64,000 nt of DNA from JABJAG01 sp965222215. Lineage in GTDB: Bacteria; Pseudomonadota; Alphaproteobacteria; UBA6615. The notes under the pieces are model-generated. The model did not search any database. It was not told the DNA's origin and saw nothing but the letters and a program-made list of their open reading frames with translations. Shown here piece by piece: positions 43,050 to 50,271 of the stretch. The stretch lies in assembly GCA_965222215.1 (NCBI GenBank), contig OZ244931.1:682001-746000 (forward strand). Reading direction: 5' to 3'. Within the stretch, counting starts at the first letter, position 1. Each line of letters opens with the position of its first letter. The translations under genes were made by a program, and so were the position numbers.

Positions 43050-43349
43050 CTAGCTGTCGTGCAGTTTCGCCACCGGCGCGAGCGTCGGTTGGCTTCGCCC
43101 ATACGCGATCAGGTCTTCCCATTCGCTGACCGCACGGCGAAGTTGCTTGCGCGTGTAGGCAACGTCGCAGCGCGCATCGTCCAGCGGTGCGAGGTCGCGG
43201 AGGTCATCGTCCTCAATGATCAGCGCGGCCCGGTGACCGTGCGCCATCCGCCGGAGATGTTCGAGCGCGTCGAGATGCTTTTCCAGCGCGGCGATCCGCT
43301 GCAGCGTCGCGCGATACTGGAATTCGTTCTCGACGAGGGGCTCGGACAT
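43050..43349 (-). CDS. Hypothetical 99-residue helical protein
   Basis: The 99-residue sequence has predicted amphipathic helices with an [38 protein letters not shown] central part and no membrane segment. The start at 43349 lacks a strong ribosome site. It is convergent with the tRNA. No domain recognised; reading is supported mainly by helical regularity and a codon pattern like its neighbours. Confidence 0.55.
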
Positions 43350-43470
43350 GGCGCGGAGGCTATTGCGACAAACGCATCGCCGTCAAAGCCCAACCGCCGG
43401 TCGGTCGTCCGGCGCCTCAGAGCCCGGCCGAAAACGATTGTCCTGTTTTCAATTGCTTGACGAAAGGGCT

Positions 43471-43550
43471 GTCATTGCGAGCGGAGCGAAGCAATCCAGA
43501 GCCGACACGTCCGCTCTGGATTGCTTCGTCGCGTTGCTCCTCGCAATGAC
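43471..43550. repeat. Palindromic GTCATTGCGAGC repeat element
   Basis: GTCATTGCGAGCGGAGCGAAGCAATCCAGAG and its imperfect inverted copy CTCTGGATTGCTTCGTCGCGTTGCTCCTCGCAATGAC face each other around a short centre (GCCGACACGTCCG). Such elements are widespread in bacterial intergenic regions as single dispersed copies and can form a long hairpin. Here it lies between the tRNA/hypothetical block and the ThDP enzyme gene. The rest of the 255-base gap holds no gene. Confidence 0.9.
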
Positions 43551-43604
43551 CGGAAAGCGAAGTTCAACTCGTTGCAAATACAGACGTTATTCTCGGACGG
43601 ACTC

Positions 43605-45296
43605 TCAGGCGTCGAGGCAGACGTTGAGCAGGGCGGAGCGTCCCGATGCGACGGCTTCGAGCGCCTCGGCGAGGGCGGTGTCGAGTTCCGCCGGGGTCTC
43701 CGCCCGCGCGCCGTAGGCGTCGAACGGCGCGGCCAGATCCGCGTACTCGAACTCCGTGATCGGATGACCGAGCCAGAGGTCGTTCGTCGCGGCCACACCG
43801 TCGGGATAGTAGTTCTGCTGGTCCTTCCGCATGGCGTTGTAGCCGTGGTTGTTGGTGATGACGGTCAGGGTCGCGAGACCGTGCGTGTGCGCCAGCGCCA
43901 GCGCCTGGACGGCGGGGTTGTACATGAACGTGCCGTCGCCGAGCGTGGTGATCACGGTCCGCTCCGGTGCGCCGAGCTTGACGCCGAGCGCCACGCCCAT
44001 GGCCTGGCCGAGGCCACCGTGCACCCGGAAATAGCTCAACGGGCCGTTCGGGGTCAGGTGCCGCATCAGGGCGGGGCGATGGGTGATGGTCTCGTCGACG
44101 AAGATCGCGTCGTCCGGCGCCGCGGCGGAAAGCGCGTCGAACAGGAGCGCCGGCGAGATGGTGCCGTTCTCCCGCGCCCGGGCGACGATTCCTGCGGCCT
44201 CTTCGGCGCGCGCGCCGGAGATATCTTGCCAGCGCGCGTTGCGGGCCGAGATCATGCCGGCATCGGGCGCGTCGATGGCATCCACCAGCAGCGCGAGATT
44301 GGCCGCCACGTCGCCCTCGAGAAAGCGTTCCGCCGCGTTCGGCTGGTAGACCATGTGATCGCGGAACGGCGTGTCGTCGATGGCGATGATCCGTGCCTTC
44401 TTCGGGACCTCGCGCAGCGGATACCAGGGCTGACGGCAGGATATGGTCAGCACGAGGTCGGCCTCGTCGATGATCTCGTGGCGCCCGACACCGAAATACA
44501 GCGGGTGGTCCCGGGGAAAGTTCGTGTAGGGCGCAAAGCGCCCCTCGGTGACTGGAATGGCGAGTTTCTCCGCCAGCGCGACCAGGGCCTTGTAACCCTC
44601 TGCGGTTCGGCCCGCCTCCTCGGCGATGATGACCGGGCATTCTGCTTCGGTCAGCATCCGGGCAAGCTCGGCGATATCGGTTTTCGTCGCAGTTACGACC
44701 GGCGCCGCCGGGGTTTCGCGCAAGCGATCGGGTTGTGTCCACGGCTGCTTCATAACTTCGATGGGGACAGACATGTAGACCGGTGCGCGCGGCGTACGCT
44801 GCGCCATTTCGCCGGCGCTCACGATCTGCTGATGAAGCGTGGCAATGCTGCCCGCCTGGTTCGACCATTTGACCAGAGGTTCGACGAGACGCGACGGGCC
44901 GCCGACCTGGTTCAGGAGGCCCTGCCACTGGAAGCCCGGGTCGAGTTCGGGGTCGTCGCCGAAGCTCAGCGCTTCGCCTGAGAGAATCACCATCGGTATC
45001 GCACCGCGCAGTGCGCCCTCGATCGCCATGGAACCCTGAAGCAGGCCGACGCCGGTATGGAGCATCACCGCCTGCATCCGCCCGGTAATCGATGTGTAGC
45101 CGATGGCCAGATCGACGGCGAGGGTCTCGTGCGCGCAGGTGAGGTAGACCGGGCCCGGCTCATTGGAAAGCTGCTGGTGAGCCATCGCCTCCCAAACCGG
45201 ACCCCATTCCGAACCGGGTGAGGACATGACGTAGTCGATGCCGAGACTGCGGAGTGCCTGAAGGACAGCGTCGCCGCCATCGGGTGAATTTCTCAT
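43605..45296 (-). CDS. ThDP-dependent acetolactate-synthase-like enzyme
   Basis: The 563-residue protein has the three-domain layout of the acetohydroxyacid synthase family. The N-terminal domain carries the catalytic glutamate in YLTCAHETLAVD (E57); the middle domain lies at about 190-330; the C-terminal ThDP motif reads TTLGDGTFMYNP, then TVITNNHGYNAM. The ATG at 45296 has AGGGGAA upstream. No small regulatory subunit gene is close, which argues against true branched-chain synthesis. Possible roles include decarboxylase or lyase; the substrate is unknown. Confidence 0.88.
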   Translation of the reverse strand: MRNSPDGGDAVLQALRSLGIDYVMSSPGSEWGPVWEAMAHQQLSNEPGPVYLTCAHETLAVDLAIGYTSITGRMQAVMLHTGVGLLQGSMAIEGALRGAIPMVILSGEALSFGDDPELDPGFQWQGLLNQVGGPSRLVEPLVKWSNQAGSIATLHQQIVSAGEMAQRTPRAPVYMSVPIEVMKQPWTQPDRLRETPAAPVVTATKTDIAELARMLTEAECPVIIAEEAGRTAEGYKALVALAEKLAIPVTEGRFAPYTNFPRDHPLYFGVGRHEIIDEADLVLTISCRQPWYPLREVPKKARIIAIDDTPFRDHMVYQPNAAERFLEGDVAANLALLVDAIDAPDAGMISARNARWQDISGARAEEAAGIVARARENGTISPALLFDALSAAAPDDAIFVDETITHRPALMRHLTPNGPLSYFRVHGGLGQAMGVALGVKLGAPERTVITTLGDGTFMYNPAVQALALAHTHGLATLTVITNNHGYNAMRKDQQNYYPDGVAATNDLWLGHPITEFEYADLAAPFDAYGARAETPAELDTALAEALEAVASGRSALLNVCLDA

Positions 45297-45381
45297 CGCG
45301 CGTTTCCCCTGAATACCGAAGTGATGCCGACCGGTTCCATCGTGGGACAAGCCCCGGCGACGTGCAACCGCGAGCGACCGG

Positions 45382-46068
45382 TCAGCCCCGGCCGGCCCAG
45401 ATGATGAGGTGCACGCTTTCGACCTCATCGAGAGGGAAAGTCAATTCGCTCCGGGGATTGAACTGTTCCAGAACGAGCACTTCCGACGTCTGCGACAGGA
45501 ATCGTTTGACCAGGGCGCGAGGGGCTTCACCTTCCGCCTCCGGCTTGAGCTGGACGACGACGAAGGTGTCGTCGCCGCGTGTTACGGCGCGGCCCGGGTG
45601 CACATGGAGTGTCTCGCCCGGGAAGTATCGCGGCACCATCGATGTGTCGGCGACGTAGACGGCGTAGGCGTTGGCGACCCCCTGCAGGGACGGAGGGCGT
45701 TCGAGATAGTCGTGAACCTCTCCGTTCATATGGAACATGCCTTCAGAGCCGGCGACGACGGTACCCATGACGGGAAGATCGCGCCCACCCGTCCACGCTG
45801 TAAACGGGGCGATGGGCGCATGTCGTGGTGTTTTCGGCCCCGGCAAACCACCATCCAGTAAGAGGTCGGGCGGCGCGTCGCTGCCGAGATATGCGGCGAC
45901 GACGGGAATCTCCGCCGCGCGCAGTTGGCGACTGCCGGTCAACAGCCTGCTGATTGCCGAAGGGTCGAGACCCAGTGCCTGGGCCAGGCCGCGTTGAGTT
46001 TTCCCCGGCTTGTCGAGTCCGTCGCGGATCCAGTCAATCTCATTGGAGGGGGGTGCAGGGGCGGTCAT
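45382..46068 (-). CDS. Phage-type repressor with XRE HTH and S24 peptidase domain
   Basis: The 228-residue protein has an N-terminal helix-turn-helix (about 22-60) and a LexA/CI-like S24 domain. The cleavage site Ala106-Gly107 (VVAGSEG), catalytic Ser143 (DTSMVPRYFPGE) and Lys188 (LVKRF) are all present, so autocleavage on RecA activation looks possible. The start is uncertain: ATG at 46068 is used, since an ATG at 46110 would put its operator-like repeats in the coding part; neither has a clear ribosome site. It is divergent from two small + strand genes of unknown role. Confidence 0.88.
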   Translation of the reverse strand: MTAPAPPSNEIDWIRDGLDKPGKTQRGLAQALGLDPSAISRLLTGSRQLRAAEIPVVAAYLGSDAPPDLLLDGGLPGPKTPRHAPIAPFTAWTGGRDLPVMGTVVAGSEGMFHMNGEVHDYLERPPSLQGVANAYAVYVADTSMVPRYFPGETLHVHPGRAVTRGDDTFVVVQLKPEAEGEAPRALVKRFLSQTSEVLVLEQFNPRSELTFPLDEVESVHLIIWAGRG

Positions 46069-46092
46069 TTGGATTTGTCGAACGATTTCATT

Positions 46093-46130
46093 GTATTGTG
46101 AAAAATACATGAAATAAGTTGCATACGCAA
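46093..46130. promoter_or_regulatory. Putative repressor operator region
   Basis: This AT-rich stretch between the divergent repressor and the next gene holds GTATTGTGAAAAATAC (46093-46108, GTATT-N6-AATAC) and TTGCATACGCAA (46119-46130, TTGC-N4-GCAA). Such paired inverted repeats are expected for CI/LexA-like binding. The repeats are short, so this is tentative. Confidence 0.5.
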
Positions 46131-46239
46131 TGCGATATACACACGATAACCCCGCTCGTCCTTATCGGCCGTCGCGAGGCAGTAAAGGGCTAGGTAAAAT
46201 GTTCATGTTATGTTCTATTTTGACCCTCAGGAGTTGATC

Positions 46240-46620
46240 GTGTCGAGAGAAAAGCGCCGTAAAGACGAACGCCCCCTGACAGAAGCGGACAAGGGGGACC
46301 TGCAGTGGCCGCCGCGATGTGCGGATGAGATGGTCGCGTGGCAGTGCCGGATCGGTACCGATCTGGAGATTGCCCGATTCCTCTGTCTCAGCCGGGCCAG
46401 TATTTATGGGCAGCGGATGAAGTTTTCCGTTCCGGCGCTGCCGCGAAAGAAGCGGGCGCGGGTTCGCGAGAAGCAGCCGGGCGCTGTGTTGAAACACTAT
46501 GAGATTGCACGCCTGTACGCAGGACGCCGCTACGAGGATCGAACCTCCGCGCCGCCGCTGCGGCAAACGGGGTTTCTGCGGGAAACCGAGACGGCTGCCT
46601 ATATGATCGCAGCGGAGTAG
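46240..46620 (+). CDS. Hypothetical small protein divergent from repressor
   Basis: The 126-residue protein begins at GTG 46240 with AGGAG six bases upstream; an ATG ten codons earlier has none. A central LEIARFLCLSRASIYGQRMK segment looks like a short helix-turn-helix, followed by a basic linker. It is the first gene right of the repressor and could be a phage-type early regulator, but no family is recognised. The next gene starts five bases downstream. Confidence 0.62.
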   Translation: MSREKRRKDERPLTEADKGDLQWPPRCADEMVAWQCRIGTDLEIARFLCLSRASIYGQRMKFSVPALPRKKRARVREKQPGAVLKHYEIARLYAGRRYEDRTSAPPLRQTGFLRETETAAYMIAAE

Positions 46621-46624
46621 GGCG

Positions 46625-47221
46625 ATGGCACGCCCTGGACGCAAGCGAAGCGCTGGCGCGCGCCGGCGTCAGCGTACACGCGCCGGTCGGCGACCGGCGG
46701 ACCGCGGAACCCCGGAGTTGATCGCGAAGCGCGCGCTGCTTGTCGGTGCGGACGGCGCCCGTGATCCCCGCGCTGCGGACCCGCTCGGAGTCCTGCAGAT
46801 GACCGGCCATATTTCACGCGACCAGATGGACGCCGGCTGGATCTATGCGGTGATGCGCTGGCGCGCGTTCGGCAAACCGACGCCCTATACATCGGTCTAC
46901 GAAAGATACGCGAGTGGGTTGACGGGGTACCGACCGGGCGATGCGAGCCTCTATCCGGAAACGGACGTGCGCGCGCGTGATGTGTTCGCACGGGGTGACA
47001 ATGCACTCCGAAACGCGGGCCGGCTGGCATGGTCCGAAACCCGTCGCGCGACGGTCGAGCATCGGCTGCCGGCCTGGTACTGGCGCCTGAAGTCGGGGTC
47101 GCTCGGCCGCGCCGACGCGCTGGAGCGGGCTGCCCTTATACGTGGCCTGGATGCGCTGTCCGAAGCCTACGGCCGCGGTGCTTTCGGAACGGCAAACGCC
47201 CGCGCAAGCCGGCTCGGTTGA
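46625..47221 (+). CDS. Hypothetical basic protein, possible phage-linked
   Basis: The 198-residue protein is strongly basic at the N-terminus (RKRSAGARRRQRTRAGRR) and then helical, with a Trp/Tyr-rich middle. GGAG lies seven bases before the ATG. It follows the first hypothetical gene closely and shares its strand; the pair faces the S24 repressor. No function recognised; DNA binding is a guess from charge. The gene converges on the ketopantoate-reductase-like gene. Confidence 0.62.
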   Translation: MARPGRKRSAGARRRQRTRAGRRPADRGTPELIAKRALLVGADGARDPRAADPLGVLQMTGHISRDQMDAGWIYAVMRWRAFGKPTPYTSVYERYASGLTGYRPGDASLYPETDVRARDVFARGDNALRNAGRLAWSETRRATVEHRLPAWYWRLKSGSLGRADALERAALIRGLDALSEAYGRGAFGTANARASRLG

Positions 47222-47238
47222 GGCGTGCCCCGCGACGG

Positions 47239-48171
47239 TCAGAGGCCGCCGTCCTGCCGCCGTTCCTCATAGGCGCGGATATGGGCATAGGCCGTTGCCA
47301 GCAGGGGCTCATCGATTCCATGGGCGTGTGCCGTCCGCAGAAGGAGACCGAGTATGTGTTCGCCCTCGGTCGGGTTCCCGGCTTCGATGTCCCGCAACAT
47401 GGACGTCGCGTATTTCGATGCGGGGTCGGAGAAGAGCTTGCGGTAGTTGTCCATGAAGGAATCGCTCGGCGGATAGCCCGCGTGACCTGCCACCCGCGCC
47501 GTCGTTTCGAGAAATCTCTGGAATAGTTCGAGCCCCTCTTCGGAGCGGACGATCTGGCCCGCATTGGCGCGCATCAGGCATGTCATCCCCGCCGCGGTGG
47601 CGAGGTGGACGAATTTTTCCCACATCTCCTGCATACCGTTTTCCAGGGCGACAGGTTCGAGGCCGGGGGTACCGGAAAACGCGTCCCTCAGTTCGGTGAC
47701 GCGCGCGCTAAGCCCGCCGGCCTGCTCGCCGAACCGGAGCCAGCGCCAATCGTTCTTATGTTCGATCACGCCGTCGTCACGGCGGACGGCGGAAATCTGC
47801 ACGGTCCCGGCGAGGACCCGCTCTTCGCCGAAGGCGGCATTCAGCGCTTCCATGTGTCCGATACCGTTGAGGATCGGCAGAACGATGGTGTTTGTACCGA
47901 CGGCGGGCCGCACGGCCTCGATGGCGTCGTCGAGGTCGTAGGCCTTGCAGGTGACGATCACGACGTCATGGACCGTAGAGAGATTCTGCGCGGTAACGGT
48001 CGTGACCGGCGTGGCGATGTCACCGTAGCTGCTGATGACGCGAAGGCCGTCGCGATCGAGGCGTTCCTTCGTTGCGGGACGAACGAGAAACGTGACGTCC
48101 TGCCCCGCCTCGCCCAGCCGTCCGCCGAGATATCCGCCGATTGCGCCGGCACCGAGTATCAGGATTTTCAT
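47239..48171 (-). CDS. Ketopantoate reductase family (PanE/ApbA-like) protein
   Basis: The 310-residue protein starts MKILILGAGAIGGYLGGRL, the NADP-binding glycine motif of the family, and has NGIGHMEALNAAFGEERV plus a C-terminal helical domain with the KFVHLATAAGMTCL lysine. Family members reduce 2-oxo acids; many paralogues are not pantothenate enzymes. Starts at 48171 (used) or 48189; neither has a strong ribosome site. It sits among phage-type genes but looks like ordinary host coding. Confidence 0.88.
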   Translation of the reverse strand: MKILILGAGAIGGYLGGRLGEAGQDVTFLVRPATKERLDRDGLRVISSYGDIATPVTTVTAQNLSTVHDVVIVTCKAYDLDDAIEAVRPAVGTNTIVLPILNGIGHMEALNAAFGEERVLAGTVQISAVRRDDGVIEHKNDWRWLRFGEQAGGLSARVTELRDAFSGTPGLEPVALENGMQEMWEKFVHLATAAGMTCLMRANAGQIVRSEEGLELFQRFLETTARVAGHAGYPPSDSFMDNYRKLFSDPASKYATSMLRDIEAGNPTEGEHILGLLLRTAHAHGIDEPLLATAYAHIRAYEERRQDGGL

Positions 48172-48284
48172 ATCGGGTTTCCGTTTCATGGCCGTGCGAG
48201 AACAGCGCGACAAGATTTGCCCAAGGTTGCATGATCGCGCGATGAGCGAAACGGCCTGTCGTTCCGCAACGCGTTCCGGAGCCC

Positions 48285-49367
48285 ATGATGAACATCGACG
48301 ATGTCTCCATCCACCGCCTTTCGATCCCGCTTCGGCGTCCGATCCGCACGTCGGTTCACGATTTCACCCATGCGCACACGGTGCTCGTTGAAATGCACGC
48401 GGACGGGGAGACGGGGATCGGATGGTGCTTTGCCTTCGAGGCGGGAAAGGCCGCCGCGCTGGCGGCGCTCGTCGATGACCTGGCTGCCCTGTACGACGGG
48501 CAGGATGCCCGTGCGGTGCGCGCCCGGTTCGATGCGGTCTGGAAGGATTTGAACTTCTTCGGCCATATGGGCGCGGCGATGATCGCGGCGTCGGCACTGG
48601 ACACCGCCTGCTGGGACCTGGCCGCGAAGGCGGCGGACGCGCCGCTTTTCCGGTTCCTGGGGGGTGAACGCACGCGCGTCGAGACATATGCATCGTCCGG
48701 CCTGTGGCTCGACCGCTCGGTCGACGAGCTGATCACGGAAGCCGAGGGCTTTATTGCCGACGGTCACCGGGCCATGAAGATGCGCGTCGGCCGGGCCGAT
48801 TTCATGGCGGACATCGAACGCGTTGCCGCACTTCGCGACGCGGTCGGGCCCGACGTTACGCTGATGGTCGATGCGAACCAGGCCTGGCCCGAATCCACGG
48901 CGATCCGCGCCGGGCGCAAGCTGGAGGAACTGGATGTCTTCTGGCTCGAAGAGCCTGTGTTCTACGACGATCTTGAGGGGTGCGCGCGAATTTCAGCGGC
49001 CCTGGACATGCGCGTTGCGACCGGCGAGACCTCCTACGGGTCGGCGGCCATGAAGCGTCATCTCGACTTGCGCGTTGCCGATGTCCTGATGCCCGATCTG
49101 CAGCGGATGGGCGGGATCACGGAGTATCTGAATACCTGCGCCCTGTGCGCGGCCTACCGCCAGCCGGTCTCGTCGCATCTTTTCACGGAAGCGTCCGCCC
49201 ATGTGCTGGCGGCGCAATCCCACGCGCTCATGCTGGAGCATATGGAGTGGTGGGAGGAATTGTTCGAGAGCCCGCTGGTCGTGGAGAATGGCGCGGTAAT
49301 ATTGTGTGATCGACCGGGACTGGGGCTCGACCTGTCGAGACCGGCGCTGGATGCGCACGCCGCCTGA
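48285..49367 (+). CDS. Enolase-superfamily enzyme (mandelate racemase/muconate lactonizing type)
   Basis: The 360-residue protein has a capping N-terminal domain and a TIM barrel with MKMRVGR (KxK/R base region), metal ligands in VDANQAW, FWLEEPVFYDD and ATGETSYGS, and the late SSHLFTEASAH. These place it in the MR/MLE superfamily, acting on a sugar acid or lactone. The ATGATG start at 48285 has GGAG upstream. It converges with the response regulator gene. Confidence 0.9.
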   Translation: MMNIDDVSIHRLSIPLRRPIRTSVHDFTHAHTVLVEMHADGETGIGWCFAFEAGKAAALAALVDDLAALYDGQDARAVRARFDAVWKDLNFFGHMGAAMIAASALDTACWDLAAKAADAPLFRFLGGERTRVETYASSGLWLDRSVDELITEAEGFIADGHRAMKMRVGRADFMADIERVAALRDAVGPDVTLMVDANQAWPESTAIRAGRKLEELDVFWLEEPVFYDDLEGCARISAALDMRVATGETSYGSAAMKRHLDLRVADVLMPDLQRMGGITEYLNTCALCAAYRQPVSSHLFTEASAHVLAAQSHALMLEHMEWWEELFESPLVVENGAVILCDRPGLGLDLSRPALDAHAA

Positions 49368-49370
49368 TGG

Positions 49371-50246
49371 CTAGCCGGCGAGCTGGGCCGGCGGGGGCGA
49401 TGCCGCCCGGCCCAGGGCGTCGATGCGCGCCTCCAGGTCGGCCGCGGAGCAGGGCCAGTGGATCGCGGCATCGAAGCCCGGCAGCGATTCCATTTTCTCC
49501 ATCCGCCCCATGGACGGCGGGATCAGAAGCACCCTGGGATACGGCGCATCGCGAACCAGGCGCAGCATCATCGGTGCCTGCATATCCGATGTGTTGAACG
49601 AGGCGAGCAGAAGATCGGGGGTCATGCTCTGCTGGCAGTCGAGAAACTGCTTGCCGCTGTTCATCTCGATCACATTGTGTCCGCGGCTTTCCAGCGCCGC
49701 GCGGATCTCCGTGAGGTCGAACTCATGGTCCACCACGGCGACGACCGTCATGCCTGTCCCGCCCGGGGCGGGTCCACCCTCTGCGGACATGGGCCGGGCG
49801 TCGCCGCCATGGGCGTTCGCGGACAGCGCGCGATAGAGGCGAATGAGCTGCTGTTCCTTGCGCTCGTTCATCCGGTCCACCTGGCGCAACCGCGACTCGA
49901 CCGTCACCAGAAGCATCTCGAAGTCGACGGGTTTGGTGAGGTAGTCGTCCGCGCCGAGCCGCTTTCCGGCGATCACGTCCTTCCGATCCGCGAGCGCGGA
50001 CAGGAAGATGAACGGCACGTCGTCATGTTCCGTGTGATTTTCGCGCAGCGTCGTCAGCAGTTCGAACCCGCTCATATCGGGCATGTTGACGTCGCAGAGT
50101 ACGAGGTCCGGAGAATGCTCCAGGATTGCCGTGTGGCCGCTTCGCCCGTTGGCCGCCTGAACCACTTCGTATCCCGCGTCGGCAAGCTCTTCGACGATGT
50201 CTTCGCGAAGGACCGCTTCGTCTTCGATGCAAAGGATTTTCGTCAT
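49371..50246 (-). CDS. Response regulator with receiver plus degenerate second receiver
   Basis: The 291-residue protein has a normal receiver (residues 1-120, phosphoacceptor D52 in CDVNMPDMSG, and K in DDYLTKPVDF) and a helical linker. A second receiver-like domain follows (about 175-285: VVAVVDHEFDLTEI..LLLASFNTSDMQ), in which the acceptor position seems changed. There is no DNA-binding domain. AGGGGAA lies upstream of the ATG at 50246. It is the gene after the sensor kinase, 25 bases apart, forming a two-component pair. Confidence 0.9.
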   Translation of the reverse strand: MTKILCIEDEAVLREDIVEELADAGYEVVQAANGRSGHTAILEHSPDLVLCDVNMPDMSGFELLTTLRENHTEHDDVPFIFLSALADRKDVIAGKRLGADDYLTKPVDFEMLLVTVESRLRQVDRMNERKEQQLIRLYRALSANAHGGDARPMSAEGGPAPGGTGMTVVAVVDHEFDLTEIRAALESRGHNVIEMNSGKQFLDCQQSMTPDLLLASFNTSDMQAPMMLRLVRDAPYPRVLLIPPSMGRMEKMESLPGFDAAIHWPCSAADLEARIDALGRAASPPPAQLAG

Positions 50247-50271
50247 GGCAGTTCCCCTGCGGCCGGCTGTG

